A stretch of 64,000 nucleotides of DNA from Ancylostoma caninum (lineage: Eukaryota > Nematoda > Chromadorea > Rhabditida > Ancylostomatidae): assembly GCA_037903475.1 (NCBI GenBank), contig JBAJFG010000384.1:1061001-1125000 (forward strand), given 5' to 3'. Of the stretch, positions 31,401 through 36,969 are shown in pieces (the stretch's first letter is position 1; every line of letters starts with the position of its first letter). The notes under the pieces are model-generated. The model saw nothing but the letters and a program-made list of their open reading frames with translations, was not told where the DNA came from and searched no databases. The position numbers and the translations under genes are program-made.

Positions 31401-34154
31401 TGAGACACCATCACAGAGTTTATACGTTAGAGCTCTCGATCGGTGTTTCGTCGGAAATGCACTTTATCAGTTTGTAAACATACATAGCTCTTCCAAATGT
31501 GCAATTGTTTCACTTCGTGTTGTTTGAAAAAATGTACAGAAAGAAGAGAGATCATTGGCAAGAAAATACATGGTGAGTTTGGCATTCATAGAGAATAAGT
31601 GACATACATTGGACGTCCGGTGGCCCATCCGCGGTCTCAAGAAGGACGCGGCGCAACCGCGCCATAGCCCATGTCTTCTAACCGCATTCCCAGTTGTGCC
31701 GCTTTGGGTCGAAAACTTTGTAAAGTTTTGTAGAGGCGCGTAAACTTTGACGCGCCGCAAGCACGAATAACGTTTAAGTGTGGGTAGGCAAGCCAGAACA
31801 AGCACCATCGCAAACGCAAACACCTTCAACAGGCTGACAAATGGGGGAAAATCACATACGTATTCGGTGAAGTGCTTTGCAAAATCGCCAATATCGATTT
31901 TGCATAGCGCTGTCTCGATCCACGTTTTTTACTGACACTTAACCAGTTATGGGAATGCTGCAAGGACGAGAAAGGAGCGAAAGTTTTGCTGTACAGCCTA
32001 TCTAAAGTTCAACGACGACCACAAGAAAAGCTGAGTACAATAACAGTAAGAATGCCCACGTTCTGTGGACAGAGAAATTGGGATTTATTTGCTTGAACGA
32101 GATCAAAATCCAGAAGCAATCAGAGAAACTTTTGAGAAAATGTTAAAACCGCGCTCTTTATGAGTTGCGTAATGAGAATGCTTAACTCTTTTGCTTATAG
32201 ATGTCCTTATTCAACATGCGTATGTCCATCCTAATGCAATTACCACATTATGAAACAGTCTAATGTTTCATCTTCCTCAGTTCATGCTTCATTCAAACAG
32301 ACACTACAGTGCGTTTGATAAGTATAGACGCACCCCAGAAAGCACTGGTACACAGTTCCACGTAACTTTTTGGAGAAAACCACGAGTGCCAATCGAATGA
32401 GCGTGCTCAAAAACCCTTGTTTCCGTCGTTTCACCCGTTATCGAAAAAATAGTTAGATCCAGCACTTCCCCTTCATAGGGACCGTTTCTTAAGTATAGAT
32501 GCACTTTCAGAAACCGATGATTTCACAGAGGGAACTTCCTTGCAACAGCAGATTTGTAGCTGATAGGTCTCCGCGATTCTCAAGCAACTCAGAAAACATG
32601 GATTGGCATAAATTAACCCATCCCTTTCAGCAAATGGCTATCAAAACGGCTCCTAGTACAGGCAATAGCATTTTCAGGTTTGTTGTGCTGGAAGATGTTC
32701 GGTTCCGGGCATGAATGTCATCTGGTAGGATGCTGCAGGGATGTTCGAAGTTGCTAGTATTAGAAGGCAGATAGTAGCGTCGAATAGGGCTTCTCAAAAT
32801 GCTAATTTGTTGAGCGACTGGTATAGGTCACGCCGGCTTTTTTTTATGGAAAGTGAGGTTTTTCCTTCTGTGTGCTGCAAGAAAATGTAAGAATTGAAAT
32901 TCGATTATGTAGAAATGGAGATAATATCGAGGATGTCGTTATGAGAGGAAACATCTCCAACTTTGGCAGCGCCTACCTCCAAAGGTGCTTGTTTTGAGGG
33001 AGTCTGGCTTTCCTTGTATGTCACCCCAGCGGCGTGCATTCATTATAATACAGTCCAAATAAAGCTTTCCTCATCCTGTAAACTTATTTAAACATAGCAC
33101 GGGCTTTCAAAAGATCCAAAACAACCAACTCGTTTTTTCGACATGCCGATCACCACGTTCCTTCCGGGAAAACAAAGCTGTGAATCTTTTTGGGACGAGA
33201 TTACCCCAGGTATGAGATGAAGTCAACAATGTGCAATGGTGATGCAGCGAATAAATGCCTTTTAAACCCACGCACTGCATGACGAAGCCGAGCAACGGCT
33301 CAGACACCATTAATGCACATCATTTGCTTTGAGTTCAGGCAGGGTATGCGACGCCGTCTTTGATGCGATGTCTTCTTTTGCATACCAAAATTCTTCCTTC
33401 GATTGTAGGACTCGATATTTTATACATATTTGCAGGTGGACCCCGAATAACCTCCTCCCTACCCGGTGATCCTGCGATTTCACCAGCCTACAGCATGTAG
33501 ATCTTTTAGCTGCCCCAGCCTCGCTCCAAAACGTTGTGATCCAAATTGAAGTGCAGATTTACGTTGTAGACGCTTATTAGTTGTTATCAAAACATTGAGC
33601 CCAATTTTTCCCTTGAAGATAACATTTATTTGTATTTTCGCATGGACTGCGTCTATACTTATGAAACAGCACATTTAATAGTGATGTGCCAAATCTATCC
33701 CATATTTTCCATAATCACTAGTGAAACAACGCAATCTTAGGTTTTCTGGCATGCCGAATCGATTGACGTATGTATCTTTTCTCGTGAACCTGTGATGAAC
33801 TGGGTACCGGCATTTTCTAGGGTGTGTCTATACTTATGAAACGCACTGTATTTTGCAGGGTTCATGACTGTCGAGGAAGCAGAGGCCGGTCCCAATCAGC
33901 TCCGCTTCAAGCTCGTTCGCATCGGGAGGATCAGTTTCTCGCATGACTCCGCCGTGAGATTGGTGGGGTCACTTTGGCCTTTGCAGTTCGTGTTGCTCTC
34001 TTCAGAAGTCAAGAGTATTCAGATGTTCCGAGAATGGACACTTCTGGACGAGCAACACTTTGAGTCGCGACTACTCATGACCACCACAGTCACGAGGCGA
34101 CTGATGGAGCACACCTCGGTCATTTATAAGAAGGTTTATCCTGCTGAGTCCTAA
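4334..34154 (+). CDS. Secreted ShKT + nitrobindin (THAP4-type heme-binding) protein, 7 exons
   Basis: Exons read as 4334-4432, 7167-7260, 7367-7424, 7529-7651, 7706-7839, 33859-33962 and 34023-34154. Every junction has GT..AG ends and matching phases (0,1,2,2,1,0), giving 744 nt and 247 residues. Residues 1-17 are a hydrophobic signal peptide. Residues 23-58 carry six cysteines with ShKT spacing (C23, C30, C41, C51, C55, C58). Residues 66-247 match the nitrobindin/THAP4 beta-barrel: GRW at 83-85, PTIP and YGE after it, HSENGY near 145, NGF at 169-171, VEE, and a C-terminal H234 followed by VIYKK. H234 aligns with the proximal heme ligand known in the family. Role by family: extracellular heme or NO-related binding, which is inference. 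Introns 1 (2.7 kb) and 5 (26 kb) are filled with transposons. A transcript would settle the model. Confidence 0.8.
5023..6184 (+). mobile_element. Penelope-like element inserted in a hAT element, with terminal inverted repeats
   Basis: The insert is flanked by a 12-bp direct repeat AATCTTGTATTA (5011-5022 and 6185-6196). This matches the uninterrupted relative at 20.2 kb, where the same site occurs once. Its ends are 88-bp inverted repeats (5023-5110 and 6053-6140, few mismatches), with an extra 44 bases at the right end. Each arm contains TGTCGAAACGTTAGGCG-type sequence; the GAAAC core and the short hairpin before it recall the hammerhead ribozymes described in Penelope-like terminal repeats, but the full core was not matched. 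Confidence 0.8.
5122..5778 (+). CDS. Penelope-like element GIY-YIG endonuclease ORF (RT part absent)
   Basis: The ORF is open from 5077; the first ATG is 5122 (218 codons). The C-terminal half is a Penelope-type GIY-YIG nuclease: CVVCPH..GDC zinc-binding cluster, then GVIYPIECLDC (GIY strand), LCIGETSRTLSVRIKEH (YIG strand with R and H), catalytic Glu in ALEAFW, and a final MNSKNE. Penelope-like elements carry an RT in front of this nuclease; here there is none, so the copy is 5'-truncated or an internally deleted derivative. No stop interrupts the nuclease. It lies in intron 1 of the ShKT-nitrobindin gene, in the same direction. Confidence 0.8.
   Translation: MFKTARKVCTGDDEGYESLKLASQIASSNGYSVLHRSHKHSVNRNRNQNGNRLPPCLPFISDDVSAAVQKCIFRAQLQNDFVLVNIPNDNIKKQLVRNRLYDKQCIPEHCVVCPHGRGGDCAKVGVIYPIECLDCNALCIGETSRTLSVRIKEHLASKGCRSLVSPLGKHRKEAHGWNDFAVKCKILAREDEISARIALEAFWITVKEPEMNSKNECL
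7167..7839 (+). CDS. Exons 2-5: rest of ShKT domain and N-terminal two thirds of nitrobindin domain
   Basis: Exon 2 (7167-7260) follows a pyrimidine-rich tract ending CTTAG and encodes C-x9-C-x3-C-x2-C, the second half of ShKT. Exon 3 (7367-7424, acceptor TTATTCAG, donor GAAG|GTAAAA) encodes the linker ending WLVG. Exon 4 (7529-7651, acceptor TTTGCAG, donor CAC|GTGAGT) encodes RWRSEFGGKAFFPTIPKF and YGEQ, the signature of the nitrobindin barrel entrance. Intron 4 is 54 nt if the TTCAG at 7701-7705 is used; an ACAG at 7684 would leave only 33 nt. Exon 5 (7706-7839) ends at AATG|GTAAAA, phase 1. Third positions are GC-rich compared with the flanks, as expected for coding sequence. Confidence 0.78.
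8470..8500. repeat. Short degenerate telomere-type repeat palindrome
   Basis: TTTAGGCTTAGCCTAAGC-type sequence: TTAGGC (the nematode telomere unit) facing its complement GCCTAA. Only one to two units each way. See the larger tract at 17.9 kb. Confidence 0.4.
8930..9536. mobile_element. TA-flanked MITE built of ~25-bp subrepeats
   Basis: The ends CTCTGATGTTCATTGACGAT (8930) and its inverse ending at 9536 form about 29-bp inverted repeats, flanked by TA (8928-8929, 9537-9538). The terminal motif, AAATGTATCGYCAARCAAA in the other direction, is repeated a dozen or so times inside (9015-9120 and 9275-9530), interrupted by a tRNA-like sequence at 9147-9222. No ORF of interest. The Tc1/mariner type is inferred from the TA duplication. 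Confidence 0.7.
9147..9222 (-). other. tRNA-like sequence (degenerate tRNA or SINE head)
   Basis: The minus strand has a near-perfect A box (TGGCTCAGCTGGTAAGGC, 9208-9191) and a B box GGTACGATTCC (9165-9155). The 5' half resembles a tRNA with anticodon loop CTCCTAA (CCT, Arg). The anticodon and acceptor stems do not pair, so it is a pseudo-tRNA or SINE head rather than a working gene. Confidence 0.5.
9945..10328 (-). CDS. Sperm-specific MSP-domain protein (SSP family), 2 exons
   Basis: Exon 1 is 10328-10134 and exon 2 is 10079-9945, joined across a 54-nt intron (10133-10080, ACG|GTATTC..TTTTCAG|AAA, phase 0). This gives 109 residues, the usual length of nematode SSP proteins, which are short single-MSP-domain proteins of sperm. 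Family marks are FTLTNTG, LVYKIKSTNNKDYRF, GFVNAG, IEITRT before the intron and K.D.FVVQYSPAP after it. The intron keeps frame if read through, but that inserts 18 residues at a conserved site. AATAAA lies within 15 nt of the stop. A TATTTAAG box lies about 45 nt upstream of the ATG. The gene is nested antisense in intron 5 of the ShKT-nitrobindin gene. Expression in male germline is expected from the family. Confidence 0.85.
   Translation of the reverse strand: MALVGSTHSVVFEADGGCVQFTLTNTGMTDLVYKIKSTNNKDYRFKNVYGFVNAGAKLNIEITRTVFVSLCSLTSSEVTSSFQKAAPRNDKFVVQYSPAPQGIKDPQAACKNMTPLGEISIGLHAVQ
10886..11632. mobile_element. TTAA-flanked MITE with AGGCAGCACCCACG ends
   Basis: TTAAAGGCAGCACCCACG (10886-10903) and its exact inverse (11615-11632) bound 747 bp of non-coding DNA. 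The flanking TTAA can be the target duplication of piggyBac-type transposases. A similar end (TTAAAGGCAGTGTC) occurs alone near 22573. Confidence 0.6.
11028..11076 (-). other. Short tRNA-like fragment
   Basis: The minus strand has a GCGCAGCAGGTC-type A box and AGGTTCGAACTG B box about 25 bases apart, too close for an intact tRNA. Probably a SINE head remnant. Confidence 0.25.
12145..12345. repeat. Minisatellite, four ~57-bp units
   Basis: The core A(C/T)RTGCGGAGGA occurs at about 12151, 12210, 12260 and 12321, each followed by a diverged spacer. No coding potential. Confidence 0.55.
12350..13500. other. Intronic sequence without recognised features
   Basis: Part of intron 5. A 79-codon ORF at 12665-12904 has no recognisable motif and no supporting splice or neighbour context. 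Nothing else stands out. Confidence 0.4.
13525..14220 (+). repeat. Interspersed repeat, copy 1 (ACCCGGC..CGGGTGTT start)
   Basis: It begins like the repeat at 36970 (ACCCGGCCTCGTTTGGGTGTT versus the same words there), followed by a matching AAAATG stretch, and contains the ATATTCGTGTTCAGCA word (near 13966) that recurs in the other copy. The class is not certain; the 3' organisation of the better copy suggests a non-LTR or SINE-type family. Confidence 0.4.
14587..15967. repeat. Foldback: ~285-bp inverted arms
   Basis: Arms 14587-14880 and about 15690-15967 are inverse copies: the word ACAAGGGAAGGATACCAAAT, a 90-base nearly exact stretch around ATAATCGAGATCAGCATCG, then a more diverged inner part. 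The loop (about 0.8 kb) holds a tRNA-like sequence. No transposase. Confidence 0.65.
15386..15452 (-). other. tRNA-like sequence (SINE head)
   Basis: Minus-strand A-box-like TGTCACAGTGGTAAGTGTC and B box ACGGGTTCAACTCC. It shares this order and several words with the sequence at 23366-23440, so both probably belong to one tRNA-derived SINE family. Confidence 0.45.
16053..16810. mobile_element. GC-rich TIR element with GGCCGGCC repeats, copy A
   Basis: Ends CAGACACTTGGTGCGGCC (16053) and the inverse of CAAACACTTCATGCGGCC (to 16810). The inside is rich in CCGGCCGG and GATGGTAGAGCGG words and contains a tRNA-like sequence. Composition is sharply different from the AT-rich surroundings. Confidence 0.5.
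16327..16412 (+). other. tRNA-like sequence, Leu(CAA)-like
   Basis: A box GATGGCCGAGTGG (16331), anticodon stem GGGCT/AGCC with loop CTCAAAC (anticodon CAA), a long variable region, and T arm GTTGG-TTCGATT-CCAAT that pairs fully (one wobble). The acceptor stem does not pair, so it is a pseudo-tRNA or SINE head. Confidence 0.45.
16863..17601. mobile_element. GC-rich TIR element with GGCCGGCC repeats, copy B
   Basis: Starts CAGAAACTTGGTGCTAACGG (16863) and ends with the inverse CCAAGTGTCTG at 17601. The right 250 bases mirror the left 150 bases of copy A (ACCAGTAGGTGC, CCCATCACCGGCCGG), so copies A and B together also form an outer inverted pair 16053/17601. Confidence 0.5.
17880..18000. repeat. 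Interstitial degenerate telomere-type repeats
   Basis: Several GCCTAA units (the complement of TTAGGC) in degenerate form, ending in a head-to-head palindrome CCTAAGGCTTAGG near 17978. Poly-C follows at 18008. Confidence 0.55.
18230..19079. mobile_element. TIR element with GGAACTTCCGCGG subrepeats
   Basis: Ends CCCAGACGAACTTTTGGAAC (18230) and the inverse of CCCAGACAAACTTTCGGAAC (to 19079). The word GGAACTTCC(G/A)CGG occurs about eleven times in both orientations, clustered near both ends (18244-18430 and 18985-19065) with an AT-rich middle. No transposase; flanks TT/TT give no clear duplication. Confidence 0.6.
19440..19827 (-). CDS. Second SSP-family MSP-domain protein, 2 exons
   Basis: Exon 1 is 19827-19627 (67 codons) and exon 2 is 19574-19440 (44 codons plus stop). 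A 52-nt intron (19626-19575, ACG|GTATGC..TTTCAG|AAG) sits at the same codon boundary and phase as in the paralogue 9.5 kb away. The start MALA parallels MALV in the paralogue. LVYKIKCNN, GFIGAG and KIEITRT are conserved, and exon 2 keeps APLDSKDPQ, but the last 15 residues diverge (LRPITQIFVNMFAYL instead of MTPLGEISIGLHAVQ). The protein is 111 residues. It could be functional or starting to decay at the C-terminus. The intron length is not a multiple of three, so splicing is required. Confidence 0.75.
20144..20393. mobile_element. Uninterrupted relative of the 4.9-kb hAT MITE
   Basis: The core (from AAATTTTCGAAATTAC through the AT-rich centre to CATCTGGGTCCCCAAAG and the poly-C end) matches the copy at 4929-6369 in the same order and shows the empty Penelope target site. 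The left end is shortened and no matching 8-bp duplication is seen. It lies between the second SSP gene and a Tc1-like element. Confidence 0.75.
20759..21609. mobile_element. Tc1-like TIR element, 851 bp
   Basis: Ends CAGTCACGGCCAAAAAGATA (20759) and its inverse ending at 21609 with TA on both sides (20757-20758, 21610-21611); CAGT next to TA is the Tc1-family form. The minus strand has a 104-codon ORF (21294-20980) without Tc1 transposase motifs that I can see. Probably non-autonomous. Confidence 0.7.
21612..22320. other. Intronic sequence, no feature seen
   Basis: Between the Tc1-like element and the decayed RTE copy. Short ORFs on both strands only; nothing recognised. Confidence 0.4.
23366..23440 (-). 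other. tRNA-like sequence (SINE head)
   Basis: Minus-strand A box GATGGCATAGTGGTAGTG and B box ACGGGTTCGATTC with spacing near that of a tRNA. It lies in the insertion that splits the decayed RTE copy and is related to the sequence at 15386-15452. Confidence 0.5.
23721..23795 (+). other. tRNA-like sequence with perfect T arm
   Basis: A box TAGCGCAGAGGATGTGC (23728) and T arm CAGGG-TTCGAAC-CTCTG, which pairs fully. A 7-bp GC stem (TGCGCGC/GCGCGCA) closes a loop CGTTAAA, but position 33 would be G and the acceptor stem does not pair. Probably a tRNA-derived repeat. Confidence 0.45.
25528..26072. mobile_element. TA-flanked MITE with poly-G ends, 545 bp
   Basis: CAGGGGGGGGGGCCATAAG (25528), with its near-exact inverse ending at 26072, forms inverted repeats of about 45 bp. 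TA lies on both sides. It sits directly before the 5' region of the intact RTE. The core is AT-rich without an ORF. Confidence 0.75.
26075..26819 (+). other. Presumed 5' UTR of the RTE element
   Basis: GC-rich sequence without a long ORF. It shares homology with the decayed copy only over the last ~100 bases (from about 26725), so the older copy is 5'-truncated or its start has diverged. Long ORFs on the opposite strand (26510-27055) overlap the RTE coding start and are shadows. Confidence 0.5.
26820..29663 (+). CDS. RTE-clade non-LTR retrotransposon ORF: endonuclease-reverse transcriptase
   Basis: An uninterrupted 947-codon ORF. The ATG at 26820 (or 26823) is preferred to an upstream in-frame GTG. 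Residues 1-245 are an apurinic-type endonuclease (EEP): FNART (N8), LTETRR (E37), GDFNAKIG (D144, N146), EIDH (D212) and SDH (235-237). Residues about 435-740 are the reverse transcriptase: APGPDRI, NYRP, QAGFRKGFSTIDHI, motif A FIDLKKAFD (576-584), motif B RQGDTVSPKLF and motif C FADD (675-678). The tail has LTYASETWALRKQ and KIRWAGHVMR, as is usual for RTE. All catalytic residues are present, so it may be active. It is a short single-ORF element without a separate ORF1. Confidence 0.93.
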   Translation: MMTICTFNARTLASEASIEDLMMQARKIRYDVIGLTETRRHRPLNATFDTGEELFLGTCDSRGVGGVGVLVNTNLAMNIDSFEQLTTRIGRLRLRKCGSIPALTIFVAYAPTSSYDDEEIEAFYMDLEKFYREDHTFYKVIVGDFNAKIGPRRTPEELHIGNHGLQWNEQGERLSEFIMTTKTIHGNSQFQKPTSLRWTWESPGGEYHNEIDHIIVNRRFCLTDVGVVPKFYTGSDHRLLRARFFFSRKGEKAAKFKKRAPKSVINWDLFTSLAGFWEDAVVDNIDEEYDRLVQHLCDSARRAEGSRSTKRRLSYETLELIRQRGVARAAGNYQLTSELAKRCREAIKEDLKERRAAVLAEAAEAGRSIRNARRDFANRKTKMTALRRPEGTISSSRRVMEKVIHDFYSDLFDSHVHLPQYHPREDGYVVPSVLPSEVRHAIKSVKNRTAPGPDRIRPEHLKNLPPVLITTLARLFTRYLSECKVPNQWKTSRTVLLYKKGDPQDIGNYRPICLLSVIYKLFTREILNRIERTLDEGQPCEQAGFRKGFSTIDHIHTVTRLIEVSREYKMPLCLTFIDLKKAFDSVETEAVLKALGNQGIPTQYIKIFRELYSNFTTRISPFYDDITIDVKRGVRQGDTVSPKLFSATLEDVMRRLEWDCMGVQVDGRRLNHLRFADDIVLITPTIGEAGRMLADFDDACGKIGLQLNLTKTMFMRNGWVPDAPFLLNGTTISECSSYVYLGREVNMMNDLAPELGRRKRAAWGAYKSIEDVVKKTKNTRLRAHLFNTTVLPALTYASETWALRKQDENAVNVIERSIERVMLGITRLTQVRAGIRSSTLREQSKIRDAAAYAKLSKIRWAGHVMRLNDHRWTRAVSDWTPRDVKRTTGRPPTRWSDFFTKSFKERYNALRVPRTDRIHWTTLARERDKWKDCWRPLGTSEDQRESR
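30000..30475. repeat. Minisatellite, about eight ~60-bp units
   Basis: The unit is roughly GTGGGGAAAACGCCAGGATACGG, written here as two words: GTGGGGAAAACGCC then ACGGGTCCATCGATGG; then GGGTCCGCCTGGCCC. Copies are 59-61 bp apart (30082, 30143, 30203, 30262, 30323, 30384, 30444). It starts about 300 bases after the RTE tail. ORFs on both strands here are by-products of the repeat. Confidence 0.8.
30945..31176. repeat. Small foldback element, 232 bp
   Basis: TCTATTAGCTCACAAAGGGC (30945) is inverted at 31176, with similarity for about 55 bases. A loop of about 120 bases. No flank duplication fixed. Confidence 0.55.
31467..31829 (-). CDS. Possible small secreted-protein ORF, unrecognised
   Basis: Starts MKVFAFAMVLVLACLPTL, which looks like a signal peptide, but the remaining 100 residues are low-confidence and have no domain I recognise. 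No splice-supported model. It could be a chance ORF or a first exon. Confidence 0.2.
   Translation of the reverse strand: MKVFAFAMVLVLACLPTLKRYSCLRRVKVYAPLQNFTKFSTQSGTTGNAVRRHGLWRGCAASFLRPRMGHRTSNVCHLFSMNAKLTMYFLANDLSSFCTFFQTTRSETIAHLEELCMFTN
32307..33848 (-). mobile_element. Tc1-like transposon with doubled terminal repeats and decayed transposase
   Basis: Ends CAGTGCGTTTGATAAGTATA (32307) and the inverse of CAGTGCGTTTCATAAGTATA (to 33848), with TA on both sides. A second, similar motif (CGTTTCTTAAGTATAGATGCA near 32483, and its inverse near 33650-33670) lies about 175 bp inward at each end, the IR/DR layout known for Sleeping Beauty-type Tc1 elements. The minus strand near 33070-32930 resembles part of a Tc1 transposase (DE.SF, then a W and R-rich stretch) but has stops and frameshifts. 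It inserted about 10 bp before the exon 6 acceptor of the ShKT-nitrobindin gene. Confidence 0.75.
33859..34154 (+). CDS. Exons 6-7: C-terminal third of nitrobindin domain
   Basis: The acceptor TTTTGCAG ends at 33858. In phase 1 the exon continues NG-FMTVEE, exactly where the family has NG(F/V)..VEEG, then QLRFKLVRIGRISFSHDSAV. A 60-nt intron (33963-34022, TTG|GTGGGG..GTATTCAG|ATG) joins AVRL to MFREWTLLDE, which restores the spacing seen in THAP4-type proteins. Reading through the intron stays open but inserts 20 foreign residues. Exon 7 ends with the MEHTSVIYKKVYP tail, containing the candidate proximal histidine, and TAA at 34152. No clear AATAAA is seen in the next 100 bases. A Tc1-like element ends only about 10 bp before the exon 6 acceptor. 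Confidence 0.78.
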
Positions 34155-34383
34155 CGTGAGCCCTTTGACTACTGATTCCCGGACGATGTAGTAAATCCTC
34201 CCCATTAGCTAAGAAAGAAACGGAAAACTCCTCAATTAGATTTTGTTTATTCCACGCCTGCAGCACAGACTTTTCAAGCCTGGACTATTGCAAATTTCCG
34301 ATATTAACACTCAGTTTGTACATAATTATCTGATGTGTTCATCTAGTTGGTTTATTACTATAGACATCGTTATCTTGAATTAA

Positions 34384-35031
34384 CCCATTGACGACCGCGT
34401 GGCTCACCGGTGAGCCGCGCTTTTTCGGTCGCGTGGGACCGTGCGGCTCACCGGTGAGCCGCGCCCTTTTTGACAAGTACTGGACCTTATTTTCGAACCA
34501 TTTTGCAGCATTTCAATGTGGAATGGTTACAATCCTTCCTAAAAAGGTCTAAAACAAGAGCACTTCAAGAAGGAGTTCTCCCTTATTGCGACAAACATCA
34601 TGAAAAGGATGGAATTTGAAGTCGAGGAAGATTGCTTCACATATTCATTTGTTATGGATGGAATTACTCTGTGCAAAAGCCATATTTCCTACACAGAATC
34701 ACGTTCGTTACATCCTGAGCTTCCTTATCAGTCAGGCTAGAGCCTTAGGAACGTGTATAGCCTCTGGACACTCCCTTAAAACACTAAAAACACCCTCTAC
34801 AAACTTACTTCGGTCTTAATGGAATCCAGAAGCGTTTAGAATCTCTGCTTTTTTGTCCGATGATACTTGTAATCTTCTGGGACTATATTTCAAAGAGATT
34901 TCTGCAAGAAGATCTGTTTTAGTCCTAATTATCTTATCGTAACGGTGTGCAACTCCGCGGGCGCCGCACTCTTGAAAGGGGCGTTGGTCCCACGCGCCAG
35001 ACACGCAAAAATGAGCGCGGTCGTCAATGGG
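34384..35031. mobile_element. piggyBac-type MITE, TTAA target duplication
   Basis: CCCATTGACGACCGCG (34384) and its inverse ending at 35031 lie between two TTAA sites (34380-34383, 35032-35035). The left end also carries two copies of the palindrome GCGGCTCACCGGTGAGCCGC (34400-34465, first copy with one change). No transposase ORF. Confidence 0.75.
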
Positions 35032-35035
35032 TTAA

Positions 35036-36430
35036 AGGTAACAGAGTTTGGCATCTCGCATATCTTTCCAGTACTGTACTAGATAGTACGTCAGTTGTGC
35101 GTCAGGCCCACGAATTCAATTTCCTAGGATTATCATGAAAAGCGGTCAGTGCTGCATGATGATGCAATATGCGATCGCACGCCCGTTGCACCACCGCAAA
35201 TGCGTGCGTCTCATCCACGTCTAGGCTGCGTGAGGACCGCGTCTCGTCGCATGGTTCACCATGTACGTGGGACGCACGCCTGACGTGCGCACACATCCTA
35301 GTGCTGGTTGCCCCTTTTGTTTGACGGAATCCTATTATTAAAACGATGCCGTATTGTATGCATGTAAGTCTCATCCTGTGTTTCTGTCAGCCTTTGTCAT
35401 ATTTTTTATCCTACCCATAGTTCATTTTTTGAAAACAACCGCATCTCCGTTTTGGGTAGTTTCTTCATCTCTTGTTGCTCAACAGTGTACCTCATATCGC
35501 TGTGAAACTCACTCGCTTTGTCAACTGGATTCTTCCTCTTTCTGTGGTTTCACCTTATTTGTGTTACATAATACTAGCTGGTGACATATTTGTATTCTTG
35601 TGAGCGTGTCTCTCCTCTTTCAATGACCTGCCGTGACGTATTCTGTGATCTCTTCGATTCGATTCGAAGTGGCAGTTCCATCAATCCCTCCATTTCCTCG
35701 TGCTCCTCCTCGTTGCACCTTTTCTGTTTGTACACAGCTGACTTTTTTCGTCGCTTCATATCAGTGACATTAATGCTTGTGCCCTCTTTGTTGCGTGCAA
35801 TGAAATAAATACATGCTACCCATCTCCGTGAATTTGGCGCAGACCTGGCAAAGACCCGCCGTTCCACGTTCGCCAAACAGATCTCATTGTTTACCAAAGT
35901 AATGATCACTCGTTGTGCGATGAAGATGATACTCAACATCAGACATTCGTCGCCGTTTACCTTCGTCACTGATACTTTGTAAGCAAACAAACTCTCTCAG
36001 CACACATATGTTCGTCGTAATCTTAAATACAACACTTATGTCTAGAAAACACTTTCCTTGTTTCTTGAGGTCCATTTTTTTCTGACTTCTGGCCCGTGAA
36101 TCTTTACAGCTTTATCATTCAAAGAAAGTAAATCGTTACGGCACGCTTGTAAGATTTCTCAGCTACCTGGGCTCTCCATCACAGTGTGTCTTCGATCATT
36201 TGCCATCATAGGTGGAATAGTTGTGAGAACGGGTCCGTAAAAGTGAAGGCTGGTGAGAAAAATCGTAGGTGGGTCACTAGGCGCATGGCGTCGAGACCGC
36301 GGGGGGCGGGGGGATGGAGGGGGGGGGGTGTTCATTTGTATGCTAGAGACATATGGAGTCGCGATAATTTATAGTCGACACGACAGAAGAACGAAAGCAC
36401 ATCTGGAAAATATTCAGTGTTGGCAGGTTA
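35036..36430. other. No supported gene; weak minus-strand exon candidate
   Basis: On the minus strand, 35858-35574 is open after CTTTGCCAG and encodes a basic/acidic stretch ending in a stop, preceded by another short ORF with a GTAAAC donor near 35960. No family was recognised. A G-rich run at 36300-36330 could form a quadruplex. Confidence 0.3.
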
Positions 36431-36969
36431 GCTGGAAGCCTGAGTAAAAAAGTCGTCCTGAGCATTCACGTTTCCATCGATATCAACAACATTGTTTTCA
36501 GAAAACAGCAGGAGTATTGAGGAAGCACGGTAAGTGAGTAATGTCAAATTAACAGCACTACTGAAAAATATTTGGAGAGTTGAGCAGAAACGAAAACATG
36601 AAAGAGAATCGACCCGAGAAAGAATGAATTTATTTGTTTCAACTCCTATTTTCAGGAAAATCCGGAACCCCACCGAAGAATCAAATGTGTGGACGATTCA
36701 GCACAATTTAGTGACTCTTAAGAAAGTGAACTCCTTGCATAGATTGCGTGACGAACTCAGAATTGGCTGCCGAATTTGTGAAAAAAACTCAGACACGCAC
36801 AAGTAGGGTCCGCGCCGCGCCGCGCCTCATCACGGGCGCAGTATTAAACCTTTTTTGGATGCGAGATTCCTGGAAAATAGAGGAAGATTAGCTCTTTTAA
36901 TAATGTGCAAGTTTACCTAATTGCTTCCAGAACAAGGCCTAAATTTTTCTCCAAATATTGAAAGCTAGA

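Noticed and set aside
33859..34154. Single unspliced exon from 33859 to 34154
   Set aside because: Open, but the 60-nt segment 33963-34022 adds 20 residues at a conserved site and has GT..TTCAG ends.
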